Of a stretch of 64,000 nt of DNA, positions 9,912 to 18,945 are shown in pieces; positions within the stretch are counted from its first letter, which is position 1; every line of letters begins with the position of its first letter. Below the pieces are notes generated by a model. The model saw only the letters and a list, made by a program, of their open reading frames with translations, was not told the origin of the DNA and did not search any database. The DNA comes from Chloroflexus aurantiacus J-10-fl (GTDB lineage Bacteria > Chloroflexota > Chloroflexia > Chloroflexales > Chloroflexaceae): positions 1,426,001-1,490,000 of the forward strand of contig NC_010175.1 of the NCBI RefSeq assembly GCF_000018865.1, given 5' to 3'. The translations under genes and the position numbers were made by a program.

Positions 9912-10400
9912 CTAACCCTGCTCAGAGCGCTGTAATTCCTCTACTCGTTGCAATTGCACATAGAGCGGCGGCACACCAAAGAGCGCTCGCTCCCAATCGG
10001 TAACGCGCGGATTAATCTCGCCGAGTGACCAGCGGCCACCGATCCGAATGATCTGCGTCCCAAAGTGCTGTGGTCGGCCCAGTTCAATCAGCAGGCGATC
10101 CCACGCCATTGCTCGCAATGTCCAGGCTCGTTCATCACCCAACTCGGTGGCACGCCGCGCGAAGCGATGGGCATGATGAAAATCGGCAACCGACTCGCCA
10201 CAGATCATGACCAGGCCGGCCAGAAAGTATGCACGCTCATCAGTGATATGTCCCTGCGCTTCCAGTTCCAGCACCCGATCACAACGTCGCCGACGCTCGG
10301 CTGATGTCGCTCCCCTTGCCTGGCCTTCAATGGCTTCGCTGGCAAGTCGACTCAGCTCGGTCAAAGGGTCTTCGGGAAGAAATTCATTATCTGGATCCAT
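9912..10400 (-). CDS. Uncharacterised protein, possibly DUF6624-like
   Basis: 162 residues. TAAGGAG lies 8 bp before the ATG at 10400, which therefore beats an upstream in-frame start at 10451. The chain appears soluble and mostly helical: acidic N-terminus, then ITDERAYFLAGLVMICGESVADFHHAHRFAR (given here only as a region, residues about 55-85). The phrase AWDRLLIELGRPQHFGTQ recalls a conserved DR...G.PQ.FGTQ motif in bacterial DUF6624-type proteins, but I hold that loosely. There is no signal peptide or membrane helix. It is a monocistronic leftward gene ended by the 9732-9774 hairpin. Function unknown. Confidence 0.6.
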   Translation of the reverse strand: MDPDNEFLPEDPLTELSRLASEAIEGQARGATSAERRRRCDRVLELEAQGHITDERAYFLAGLVMICGESVADFHHAHRFARRATELGDERAWTLRAMAWDRLLIELGRPQHFGTQIIRIGGRWSLGEINPRVTDWERALFGVPPLYVQLQRVEELQRSEQG

Positions 10401-10590
10401 CAACAACTCCTTACAGTCTGACGGATAGATCAGGTCGTTTGCGGTTGGCACGTGGTTCCGCTTACGCCGGCTTTCGTGCGGTCTGTCTTCGTTACCTGAA
10501 CAATGGGGCCGGCGTGATGCAATTGCTTACGCAGTACATGTAGTGTACCACGTCTTTGACAGGAAACCCTGCTCCCTGATGATGAATTGC

Positions 10591-11145
10591 TCAATCGCGG
10601 ACCGATGCCTTTACCGATTGCCGACTTCTGAGCGGTTTGGTGTGATAGGCACAACGTTGGCAGAGAACTGTCCATTGCCATTGCTGATGCTGGTCATCGG
10701 GTCGTAGATAGACGCTAACCTTGCGACGACTCCCACAACGCACACAACGGCCACCGGCCCGCAGGTATATGTTCCAGACAAATGGCAGAGCGATGTGATC
10801 CAGCAGCAGATGGAGGGTTACGCCTGCGGCCAGCGGCCGTACCCAGGGCAGGCGCTGTGCCAGTGCCCAGAGTGGTGGCAGGACGATCAACGGATGGTGG
10901 AGGCGGGAACGCAGTGAGCCGTAGCGCGGTCGGCTATCGCCGGGTTGGGGAAAGCGATGACGGTAGCGGTTGTAATGAAGTGCGCCGCTAATGCTCCAGT
11001 CGCCGGTACGACTGATGTAGAGGGCCAGATGATCGAGATCGACCAAAACACCACCGGCGATCACCAGTGCTGCTGCCAGCGGTTGGCGAGGGTACAGGCT
11101 AACGGCCAGCAAAGTCGAAGTGATCAGGTGTTCTTGCAAGTTCAT
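10591..11145 (-). CDS. DUF457/YdjM-like membrane metal-dependent hydrolase with C-terminal zinc ribbon
   Basis: 184 residues. The N-terminal 125 residues match the YdjM/DUF457 membrane-bound hydrolase group: an early His (HLITS), [19 protein letters not shown] and LHLLLDHIA provide the His/Asp metal ligands between membrane helices. The last 55 residues add a CVRCGS...CQRCAYH pair of CxxC knuckles typical of a zinc ribbon, an unusual addition. The ATG overlaps the rnhB stop as ATGA, so translation is probably coupled to rnhB. Substrate unknown; relatives have been linked to membrane stress or phospholipids without firm proof. Confidence 0.68.
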
Positions 11146-11780
11146 GATTGCTCCAGCGACAGCAAAGCCTCTATCACCGGCTGAAAGGTACGCCGATGCA
11201 GTGGCGAGGGGCCATATTGAGCGAGTGCGCGTCGGTGTACGGCTGTGCCATAACCTTTATGAAGTGCAAAACCGTAGTGTGGAAAGCAGTGATCGGCTGT
11301 TGCCATCAGCCGATCACGGGTAACTTTGGCAATGATGGATGCAGCCGCAATTGAGAGTGACCGTTCATCACCGCGCACCAGTGCCGTCTGCGGCAGGGAT
11401 ATACCAGGCAACTGCACAGCATCAATGATCAAGGCATCAACTGCACACGGCAGCGCCAGCAAGGCCTGGATCATTGCCAGTCTGGTTGCCGGCAGAATAC
11501 CATACGCATCGATCAGAAATGCCGGTACAATCCCGACACCCACGCCCAGCGCATGGGTCTGAATGCTGGTGTAGATGCGCTCACGGGCACCGGCTGTCAA
11601 TTGTTTCGAGTCGTTCACGCCGGCCAGCAGATCCGGCTGCCGATAGACCGCTGGAGAGAGTACAACTGCCGCTGCCACCACTGGCCCTGCCCAGCATCCA
11701 CGACCGGCTTCGTCAATACCGGCCAGATTTGCATAGCCACGCCTTTGCAAGTCGTGCTCAATACTCAGATCGGGCAACAT
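11142..11780 (-). CDS. rnhB: Ribonuclease HII
   Basis: 212 residues from the ATG at 11780; a TTG at 11792 in frame is possible but less likely. RNase HII cleaves the RNA strand of RNA-DNA hybrids and single ribonucleotides in DNA. The family motifs are present: GIDEAGRG (Asp23, Glu24) near the start, LIIDAVQLP in the middle and the [14 protein letters not shown] signature followed by HKGYGTAVH. Length is normal for bacterial RnhB. It overlaps the upstream methyltransferase by 23 bp and the downstream DUF457 gene by 4 bp, forming a tightly packed leftward operon. Confidence 0.95.
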
Positions 11781-12393
11781 TCGGTTTTCCAATCATCACC
11801 AGTACACTGCTGTCTGCCACCTGTACGCGCTGTACCTGAAGCATAAAATCGCCAAATGGTACCGTTTTCGGCAATGTCCCTGTCTTGCGCCCCAACCATA
11901 TCAGGCGGTAAATGGCATCGATGAACCGCCCGTAGCCACCTTCCAGTCGTCCGCCATCCACAATCACCAGATGACCATCAGGCGTGAGAACGCGCCGAAT
12001 TTCGGCCTGGGTTGCCGGATCGAGAATGTATTCTGCCGGGAAGGTTGCACATACTGTGTCAAAACTCGCATCGGCAAAGGGTAGTCGGCGAGCGTCAGCC
12101 CGTACCAGTCGTCGGCCAAAGCGCGCTGCACGTCGAAGCATCGACGGCGACAGGTCGAGGCCGACAACACCGGGGCGGGTCGCGAGAGTCGCTTGCAGAT
12201 AGCCAGGGCCACATCCCAACTCAAGAATGCGTCCGTGCAAAAATGGTTCAGCCGCCCGTACCCAGCGTTGCCAGTAGCCGCCCGACACTGCCCAGGCGAC
12301 AACGTCATAACTCCAGGCAAACTCATTGTACAGGCGGTGAAATAACCAGCGGACAAGCTGTTGGTATACGGCGATCAACCCGTTCATCAACAT
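11758..12393 (-). CDS. Class I SAM-dependent methyltransferase
   Basis: 211 residues. The SAM-binding motif I ELGCGPG occupies residues 58-64. Motif II follows as [11 protein letters not shown], then [17 protein letters not shown] and the [13 protein letters not shown] strand, an ordinary Methyltransf_11 fold. Hydrophobic residues at 5-40 could hold it near the membrane. Target unknown; the fold is shared by ubiquinone/menaquinone and lipid methyltransferases. It is the first gene of the methyltransferase-rnhB-DUF457 operon. Start ATG at 12393, with another ATG at 12387. Confidence 0.82.
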
Positions 12394-13147
12394 CCACTCA
12401 ATTCATGTTGTGGCAGGGTTACCTGTTGTCTGATATTTGAGCAATACTCAACACCGTCCAGCATCTCCCCTTGTAGGCGAGGCTGCTGCCAAATGTACAG
12501 CCTGCATAACCATGAGTGGTTACGGCGCGCAACACAGGTAATGAGCATCCCTTTACAAGACCAGCCAGTATTGTTATACCACATGCCAGTATGTGCGTCG
12601 CACGAGGGATAGACTTCATGACCCCACCAGATGATGACCCTGATACTGCACCTGGACGAGGTAGGAGCACGGCATGCCGTGCCCCTACCGCCTTACCGGT
12701 GACACACCTGAACGATGCATATTGTTGAGCAAGATTTGGTGTCAAGGGGTCAACGCAGGTATCAAGAGACTAAAACCTGTTTCAAAAAACATCTCCTGAA
12801 GTGATCTCATTCAGTGATTGTAACGTTCACACCCGGCATCCCCGTGATGAGTCGGGGCAACGGCCTGCCACGCACCGGATCACGAGCACGGCTAGCGCGG
12901 CAGCCATGCTGCCGCACTCCACACGACGCGCCACGGATACCTCTACCTGGCAAGGGTATCCTCGCCGAAACCCACTCCCACTGGGTGAGGAGCAGCAATG
13001 CTGGTGCTGCACTTCCACGCTTACAGGTAGTACCAGGGTGATCGTCAAATTTGAACTCTACTCATCAGCCTGTCTCAAACGCCGCTCACCCTGCTGCATC
13101 CACCGACCACCTTTGTTCGTCAAAGCTAGAGAAAGTAACTTGTCTGA
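12394..13147. repeat. Gene-free stretch with dispersed repeats
   Basis: A perfect REP-like palindrome (half GTAGGAGCACGGCA, allowing one mismatch) spans 12661-12688. At 12773-12797 begins a repeat headed by AACCTGTTTCAAAAAACATC, also found at 44187 and 44990. Around 12840-13045 lies the dispersed block with the core palindrome GCGGCAGC/GCTGCCGC, also seen at 45100, 55560 and inside the MITE-like elements. No credible coding frame was found. Confidence 0.6.
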
Positions 13148-13156
13148 TGCTACAAT
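13148..13156 (+). promoter_or_regulatory. Extended -10 before the zinc-ribbon gene
   Basis: TGCTACAAT, 36 bp upstream of the start; no good -35 is visible. Confidence 0.4.
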
Positions 13157-13191
13157 GAACACAACCATACTCGACAGAAGGAGAATGAACG

Positions 13192-13635
13192 ATGGGTATC
13201 TTAGATCAACTGGGGAAAACCTTTTCCCAGGTTACTGATCGGGCAAAGTTCGAGGCCGAGAAATTTCAAAAAACGACTCGTCTCCAGGCCGAGATTAATG
13301 AGTTACGTCGCCAGATCGATCAGAAACTGATGGAGATAGGGCAGCGTGCCTACGATTTGCAGCGGGCCGGTCAGATTCAGGTACCTTCATTAGCCGAGCT
13401 GGCGGCAGCCCTCGATCAGTTGCGTTCTACCTTGCTGGTGCGCGAAGAAGAGCTGAAGAAAGCGCAGAATGAGGTATACATCGAACCAACGCCCGCACCG
13501 CCACCGATGCAATCGGTGCCGATCAGCGAAGCCCCTGCGCCAACGGCTGGGCAAAAAATATGTCCGCAGTGCGGGTTTCAGATGCCGGCTACGGCCATCT
13601 TTTGTCCTGCGTGTGGCACGCGGGTTGTAAAATAA
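13192..13635 (+). CDS. Coiled-coil protein with C-terminal zinc ribbon
   Basis: 147 residues. AAGGAG is well placed upstream of the ATG at 13192. Residues 15-95 are charged heptad-like helix (FEAEKFQKTTRLQAEINELRR is the start), predicted coiled coil. A proline-rich linker (99-118) follows, then a zinc ribbon with Cys124/Cys127 and Cys138/Cys141. The architecture resembles small bacterial zinc-ribbon scaffolding proteins. There is no enzymatic motif or membrane segment. It has its own extended -10 promoter and no cotranscribed neighbour. Function unknown. Confidence 0.75.
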   Translation: MGILDQLGKTFSQVTDRAKFEAEKFQKTTRLQAEINELRRQIDQKLMEIGQRAYDLQRAGQIQVPSLAELAAALDQLRSTLLVREEELKKAQNEVYIEPTPAPPPMQSVPISEAPAPTAGQKICPQCGFQMPATAIFCPACGTRVVK

Positions 13636-13895
13636 TCCAGGTCGCTACCTTTGTCACCACAGAGGCACGGAGGACACAGCGGATGGGTATAACCTGAATT
13701 GCTGCCGTGAGGCGTAACGTAGCGCGTCGATGGGAACTCGATGCTCCCTACGTCGTTCATGCAGGTACGCTGCACGGCGGTACACGCAACGTCGCGCTGC
13801 TCATCAAGGCAGGCAGCCTCCGTGACCCGCTCACATCATAGATGGCAAGTCAGGTTAAAATAGCTTGATGCCCGGTACCGGGATGGCCAGATAAA
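13636..13895. other. Intergenic stretch without recognised features
   Basis: Between the zinc-ribbon gene and the tRNA terminator. I see short palindromic scraps but no gene, promoter or named repeat. Confidence 0.4.
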
Positions 13896-13929
13896 AACCC
13901 CTTCTTCACGCCATTGTGAAGAAGGGGTT
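13896..13929 (-). terminator. Rho-independent terminator of the tRNA-Leu/tRNA-Gln operon
   Basis: A perfect 14-bp stem (arm AACCCCTTCTTCAC) with a 6-nt loop; on the minus strand it is followed directly by TTTTTAT. It lies 13 bp past the tRNA-Gln 3' end. Confidence 0.85.
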
Positions 13930-13942
13930 ATATCGTTTTATT

Positions 13943-14016
13943 TGGCTGGGGGACAGGGATTCGAACCCCAACCGCCTGGGCCAGAACCAGGTGTTCTACC
14001 CTTAAACTATCCCCCA
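13943..14016 (-). tRNA. tRNA-Gln (CTG anticodon)
   Basis: A 74-nt cloverleaf including an encoded CCA. The acceptor stem is TGGGGGA/TCCCCCA. The anticodon stem is CCTGG/CCAGG around the loop TTCTGGC (anticodon CTG), and a GGTTCGAATCC T-arm is present. Transcribed leftward with tRNA-Leu, 3 bp apart. Confidence 0.95.
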
Positions 14017-14019
14017 ACG

Positions 14020-14106
<87 letters not shown>

Positions 14107-14133
14107 ATGGCTCGGTTCCCCGACGCAGGTAAA

Positions 14134-14162
14134 ATAATACTACGAGCACTGCACTTTGTCAA
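14134..14162 (-). promoter_or_regulatory. Promoter of the tRNA operon
   Basis: TTGACA (14157-14162) and TATTAT (14134-14139), exactly 17 bp apart on the minus strand, with the -10 about 28 bp before the tRNA-Leu 5' end. Confidence 0.75.
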
Positions 14163-14286
14163 ATGGGTACAGCCAGGGTGTCTTGTGCCAGGTCTTGCGC
14201 AACAATGTGCATCGTTCAGGGATGAGCCGCGTGCTGAATCGTTGTTGGGTGTATCAGCGGCGAGTCGCTGGTGAATTGGCGTCAGG

Positions 14287-14314
14287 GTAGGGGCGACGCA
14301 TGCGTCGCCCCTAC
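14287..14314. repeat. REP-like perfect palindrome
   Basis: A 28-bp palindrome with half-site GTAGGGGCGACGCA, one of a family of such units in this window. The surrounding intergenic stretch 14163-14478 contains no gene. Confidence 0.75.
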
Positions 14315-14478
14315 TACAGCCCGGTATCTCTAACGCAGGTGAGAAGTACTCGCCGGGAACCTCTTCTATTCCACAAGTGCTGCCCCGCCAGATGATCACC
14401 GTATCCACGACAGACACGATCATCACCGGTCGAGTTTGCCAGATATGGCATACCTCTCGGGATGCCATTGGCCGGCCG

Positions 14479-16602
14479 TTATCCAATCACCCGCAAGTGG
14501 AGAAATAAATCGGGATACGTCAGATAGAAGCGCTGGAGGGAAGAAGCCTCTATCGACCATACCACGCAGTCGCTAAGTGCGCGCACGGTCAGGCGATAGG
14601 GTTCGCCACGCAGGGCAGATCGCATCCCAAAACAGTCACCACTTCGTTCGCTCTCACCGTCACGCATGGCGCTATAGTGGACACGACCGTGTACCAGCAA
14701 GTAGCCGGTTGTGCTCATCTCGCCGCGCCGGCAGAGTACCGTACCGGCTGCGACCGTATGCGGCGTGAAATCCAGTGCCAGATCGAGTAGCGTAGCCCAG
14801 GGCAATTGCCCCAGTGTTGATTGTTGCCAGAGCCAGTCAGCGCGGGCAAAAGCCTCTGCCAATCCCAGTTGCCCGGCCACTCTGGTAAACAGATCTGGAG
14901 TGATTTGTAAGAGTTGCACGTCACTATGAGCCACCATAGTACTGGTGCGAGGCTCGCCAATCAAAGCACCGCGTTCACCCAGACTATTGCCACGCCCCAG
15001 GAAGCGTACCGATTCGTTGCCGACAATAATCTCCACGACTCCGCGGTGAATCACGTATGCGCAACCGTCAGAAGCTTCACCTTCACGGGCAATCACCTGT
15101 CCTGCCGGATACGAGACGATAGTACATTGGTTTGCCAGGTTTACCCGCTCTGCGACCGGGAGGCGGGCAAAAAGTGGGCAGATGGTGAAGGTTTCAAAGC
15201 GTTGACGTTGTTCGTCGTCGTAGACAATTTCACCTATCCCGACAATATGACCGCTCCCGGCAACTTCCACCCGGTCGGCCAGTTCGTCGGTTACCGTGAA
15301 GTCCTGACGGCTGGTGTGAGCCAGTACCAGTCGCCGACTGCGTGTGCTAAGGGTACGGAGCAGGTGTTCAGTCGGAGTGGTATGAATGGCACCACCACCC
15401 ATATCGTGCACCAGAATTTCGACCCCATCGGCAAACTGACGGAGTTCGTCAAGCCGTTCGCTGCTCAGGTGTCCGGTTTGATGCAGGTGTTCCAGCCATG
15501 CTTCGTCGTACCGCATATCACCTGAATAACCAACACCGTTCACCCGCACCGCAATGGTGGGCACTGAATGAACTGCATAGGTTGCCGTAAAGTGATAGCC
15601 ATGCAGGTCGAGTGGTTGCCCAGGATCAAGCGGGTAGAAGTCAAACAGTTCGGCAACTGTTGCCGGGGGAAGATCGAGCATGACACCCAAAACGCGCAGC
15701 AACGAGCGATAGATCGGCTGGGCCGTCACCAGTTGCACCCGTTTACCACCAGTGAGAATCAATTCAGGTAGACCGGCAATGTGGTCTTCATGGAGGTGCG
15801 AGATGACTACCAGGTCGATTTGCCGTGGAGAGAGACCAAGATGGGCCAGTCGCACATTCAGATAGGCCGCGGCATCAAACAAGAGGGGTTGATTGTTGCA
15901 AAAATAGGCGAGAAAGCAGGTTGTGATGCCGGTCGGATCAAAACCATCACTCCCCCCGATGAATTGGAGTGTGATCATCTGGCGCACGAGCGGACGTGGT
16001 GGGGCCACCGTCAGTGGCTGGGCAATGCCGGTAATCGTCGCCGGAATGCGTGCAATGTCAACCCCATGTTCGGTAAAATGAAAAGCATCGTCGTGATACG
16101 TGATCTGTACCTCGCCGAGGTTGCCGCCACCGGTTTCCAGCGCCACAATGGTGACCATATCGTCAACGGTCGGTGCGCGGCCAAGTGGCGGAAAGAAAGC
16201 TACCGTCGCACATTCCTCTTTCAACCAGCTTCCCGGCCAGTCTTCCGGTGCTGAAGGGCCGTTGATCGTCTCTTGTAACAGGATGCGTAGTCGTTGAGCC
16301 TGGGCTTCCGTGGGCGTGATTAATGTAATCCGCTGTTGTCGACCGAAGAAACTGGCATAGATCAGAAACTCGACGCTGGCATAATTGATCCCGCGTCGCA
16401 CAAAGCCATGCGAACCCGGTTCACTCCCGGTCGGAGCATCAGGCGGTAGCAGAACATATTGCGGTGGCGTTAAGCCGTGCGCGAGCAGGAATTTCAGACT
16501 CTCCGGTGGACTGTTGACCTGGATATCGCCGGCAGTGGTCGTGACGACGTAGATGTCGTTGGGTAGACACCGTACTCGCTCCGTTGGTACTATCTTCTTC
16601 AT
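14479..16602 (-). CDS. Metallo-beta-lactamase-fold protein with two C-terminal cyclic-nucleotide-binding domains
   Basis: 707 residues. A strong AGGAGGAG precedes the ATG at 16602. Residues 1-200 form an unrecognised N-terminal region. The MBL fold (about 205-450) has the metal motif His269-x-His271-x-Asp273-His274, a later SGDMRYD and LAHTS. Two cNMP-binding domains follow. The first (about 470-590) keeps the phosphate cassette LGERGALIGEPRTSTM with the key Glu and Arg. The second (about 605-700) is shorter and lacks a clear cassette. This suggests a hydrolase or phosphodiesterase-like enzyme gated by cAMP/cGMP. A large cyclase fusion is encoded nearby (18946-23193), so a shared second messenger is possible. 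It is divergent from yebC. Confidence 0.82.
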   Translation of the reverse strand: MKKIVPTERVRCLPNDIYVVTTTAGDIQVNSPPESLKFLLAHGLTPPQYVLLPPDAPTGSEPGSHGFVRRGINYASVEFLIYASFFGRQQRITLITPTEAQAQRLRILLQETINGPSAPEDWPGSWLKEECATVAFFPPLGRAPTVDDMVTIVALETGGGNLGEVQITYHDDAFHFTEHGVDIARIPATITGIAQPLTVAPPRPLVRQMITLQFIGGSDGFDPTGITTCFLAYFCNNQPLLFDAAAYLNVRLAHLGLSPRQIDLVVISHLHEDHIAGLPELILTGGKRVQLVTAQPIYRSLLRVLGVMLDLPPATVAELFDFYPLDPGQPLDLHGYHFTATYAVHSVPTIAVRVNGVGYSGDMRYDEAWLEHLHQTGHLSSERLDELRQFADGVEILVHDMGGGAIHTTPTEHLLRTLSTRSRRLVLAHTSRQDFTVTDELADRVEVAGSGHIVGIGEIVYDDEQRQRFETFTICPLFARLPVAERVNLANQCTIVSYPAGQVIAREGEASDGCAYVIHRGVVEIIVGNESVRFLGRGNSLGERGALIGEPRTSTMVAHSDVQLLQITPDLFTRVAGQLGLAEAFARADWLWQQSTLGQLPWATLLDLALDFTPHTVAAGTVLCRRGEMSTTGYLLVHGRVHYSAMRDGESERSGDCFGMRSALRGEPYRLTVRALSDCVVWSIEASSLQRFYLTYPDLFLHLRVIG

Positions 16603-16696
16603 ACGCTCCTCCTGCCGACTGGTACTGAATGCTATACCTGTATAAACGTCTCGATAAACGTATTGTAGCGATCAATGCAAGCCCCTCGACCAGGCA

Positions 16697-16705
16697 TGCT
16701 ATAAT
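16697..16705 (+). promoter_or_regulatory. Extended -10 promoter of the yebC-ruvC operon
   Basis: TGCTATAAT, 41 bp upstream of the yebC start; no clear -35 box. Confidence 0.55.
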
Positions 16706-16746
16706 TGGTTCAGTATAACCTTCTACATCAAAGGAGGCTGGATCGT

Positions 16747-17505
16747 ATGTCAGGCCATTCGAAATGGCATACCATTCGTCGCACAAAAGGCGTTAATGAT
16801 CAGCGACGTGGGCAGCTTTTTACCAAACTGGCGCGTGATATAACTATTGCTACTCGCGAAGGTGGCAGTGGCGACCCCGATCTGAACTTTCGCCTGCGCC
16901 TGGCGATAGAAAAAGCGCGTGCCAATAATATGCCGAATGAGAACATTCAGCGCGCCATTGATCGCGGTCTGGGCAAATCGAACGAAGCTGCGCTGGAAGA
17001 GATTTTCTACGAGGGGTATGGCCCTGGAGGGGTTGCGATTCTGATCGAAGCGGCAACCGACAACCGCAACCGTACCAACTCGGAAGTTCGGGCCACGTTT
17101 AACAAGAATGGCGGTAACCCTGGTGAACCCGGTTCTGTGTCCTGGATGTTTGAGCAGAAGGGACTGATCACCATTGACCTCAGTGCCGTCAAACATGACC
17201 CCGATGAACTGCAACTGATGGCAATCGATGCCGGGGCTGATGACGTAGTCGTCGATGATGAGACGCTTGAGATTTATTGTGACTGGACGCAACTGAATGC
17301 GATTCGGCAGGCGTTGCTCGATCAGGGTGTGCCGGTAGCGAATGCCGAGAAGATTATGCGCGCCAAGACGCTTATTCAGCCCGACGAGAAAGACGCACTG
17401 GCTGCGCTGCGCCTGATCGAGAAGCTCGAAGATCTCGACGACGTGCAGAAGGTGTACTCGAACCTCGATATTACCGCCGAACTGGTTGCGCGCTTCGATG
17501 CGTAG
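16747..17505 (+). CDS. yebC: YebC/PmpR family transcriptional/translational regulator
   Basis: 252 residues beginning [19 protein letters not shown], the hallmark N-terminus of YebC/TACO1 proteins. AAGGAGG is 9 bp before the ATG at 16747. The three-domain family core is intact: [17 protein letters not shown]-like helix, [14 protein letters not shown] and [21 protein letters not shown]. YebC proteins bind DNA as regulators or assist translation of polyproline stretches by the ribosome. The gene heads an operon with ruvC, a linkage conserved in many bacteria. Confidence 0.96.
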   Translation: MSGHSKWHTIRRTKGVNDQRRGQLFTKLARDITIATREGGSGDPDLNFRLRLAIEKARANNMPNENIQRAIDRGLGKSNEAALEEIFYEGYGPGGVAILIEAATDNRNRTNSEVRATFNKNGGNPGEPGSVSWMFEQKGLITIDLSAVKHDPDELQLMAIDAGADDVVVDDETLEIYCDWTQLNAIRQALLDQGVPVANAEKIMRAKTLIQPDEKDALAALRLIEKLEDLDDVQKVYSNLDITAELVARFDA

Positions 17506-17532
17506 CTGGCTGGCGTTGAACAGGAACAAGCT

Positions 17533-18027
17533 GTGCGTGCGCTTGGTATCGACCCCGGTACGGCTACGATGGGCTGGGGCATCGTTGAGTTCAACAATGG
17601 TCATTTGCGCCTGATCGATGTTGGTGCCTTGACGACGCCTGCCGGTATGCCCCACCCTGAACGGCTCTTGCAGCTCTACAATGGCCTCCGTGCGATTATT
17701 GAGCGCTTGCGCCCGGATACTGCTGCGGTCGAGGAGCTGTTTTTCGGGAAGAATGTCAATACCGCACTGACGGTTGGTCAGGCGCGCGGGGTGGCCTTAC
17801 TGGCGCTCGCGCAGGCCGGTATTCCTGTTCACGAGTATAAGCCGCTGGCGGTGAAGCAGGCAGTGGCAGGCTACGGTGGCGCCGATAAGCGGCAGATGCA
17901 GGAGATGGTGCGCCTGACGCTCGGTCTGGCCACGATACCCCGCCCCGATGACGCTGCCGATGCGCTGGCGATTGCGATCTGCCACGCCTATACTGCCCCA
18001 ACTCTCCAGCGCTTTGGGTTGTCGTGA
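17533..18027 (+). CDS. ruvC: Holliday junction resolvase RuvC
   Basis: 164 residues from the GTG at 17533 (weak AGGAACA upstream), 27 bp after yebC. The RNase H-like fold carries the acidic catalytic residues: Asp7 in GIDPG, Glu in AVEELFFGKN and Asp residues in DDAADALAIAICH. RuvC cuts four-way junctions made by RecA and moved by RuvAB, which are not in this window. Length and motifs are complete. Confidence 0.96.
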   Translation: MRALGIDPGTATMGWGIVEFNNGHLRLIDVGALTTPAGMPHPERLLQLYNGLRAIIERLRPDTAAVEELFFGKNVNTALTVGQARGVALLALAQAGIPVHEYKPLAVKQAVAGYGGADKRQMQEMVRLTLGLATIPRPDDAADALAIAICHAYTAPTLQRFGLS

Positions 18028-18093
18028 CATCCCGCGCTGCGTAACGCTGGGACAAGACACAGTTCCTGGTAGTGTTGATAGGTGTATTGCATT

Positions 18094-18774
18094 ATGGTTT
18101 CTCGTCGTCGCCCCGGTGCGCCCGCCGATTTTGAAGAGATTCAGCCCAACCTGTTTCTCATCCACAATCCGGCACTTGGCCCCGTGTTGCGCGGTGAAGG
18201 CGAACGGGAAGGGTTTCATTTTCGGCTGACCAGTTGGCGGCGGGAAGGTTTGCTTGCCCGCCTGGCGCAGCGTAGTTTCGTAACTCTGACGATTGCCGAC
18301 CGGATTGCGGCGCTGCCGGCTCCGCCATCAGTAGTTCCCGGTAGACTGCGCACGATTCCGGTGCAGGAAAAGCAACAGTTTAGTATCCTCGATCTGGCTG
18401 CGCCCCATGGCTGGCGCACCATTCAACCAGCCGCCGACAACACCGTAACCCTCCCTGAAGGGCAGATTGTGCGCCGTCGGCGCGGGCGCGGCCCGGCAGA
18501 CTATGTGCGGGTCACGGCAACCGGATGGCAGACCGTGCCTGATGATGAAGCGCTGTTAACGGCTTATGCGTTATTAATGCCTGAGCCGCGGTTGACACTC
18601 TCGCCAATTGGCAGTGGCTGGCTGTTGCCCGAACTGCCACTGCCAGCGCCCTATCGCCGGGTGCTGCATCAAATTGCTCAATCACATCCTGATGGCTGGT
18701 TCCTCGCCGATGCGTATGCCTGTGAGCTGGCTGAGCTGCTGTTACGCAAGCTGGGATTGACGTTGGTTCGTTGA
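18094..18774 (+). CDS. Conserved-looking protein of unknown function
   Basis: 226 residues from the ATG at 18094, 66 bp after ruvC in the same direction, so probably in the same transcript. The N-terminus is basic (MVSRRRPG). The chain is rich in Pro and Arg and contains repeated proline pairs, a basic RRRRGRGPADYVRVT segment around residue 145 and a C-terminal helix. No signal, membrane helix or catalytic motif is recognisable. The location next to yebC-ruvC is the only functional hint. Confidence 0.6.
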   Translation: MVSRRRPGAPADFEEIQPNLFLIHNPALGPVLRGEGEREGFHFRLTSWRREGLLARLAQRSFVTLTIADRIAALPAPPSVVPGRLRTIPVQEKQQFSILDLAAPHGWRTIQPAADNTVTLPEGQIVRRRRGRGPADYVRVTATGWQTVPDDEALLTAYALLMPEPRLTLSPIGSGWLLPELPLPAPYRRVLHQIAQSHPDGWFLADAYACELAELLLRKLGLTLVR

Positions 18775-18945
18775 CAGGGTTGACCTGGGTGACACCATCA
18801 TCGACTGTGCGGGTAGCACATACCTGCGCCTGGCGATCTATATGCCATAAGTGCCTGCGTTCCCTATCCACGTACCATAATTCAGTAGCGCCGCGTAGCC
18901 ATTTCCCCTATACTGAATGTAATCACCACTTACAGGAACAGCGCT

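Noticed and set aside
12801-13238. Open frames over the repeat block before the zinc-ribbon gene
   Set aside because: They cross a dispersed repeat that recurs elsewhere in other frames and overlap the better-supported gene at 13192.
16750-17655. A 301-codon open frame opposite yebC and ruvC
   Set aside because: Overlaps two confirmed genes and has no family features.
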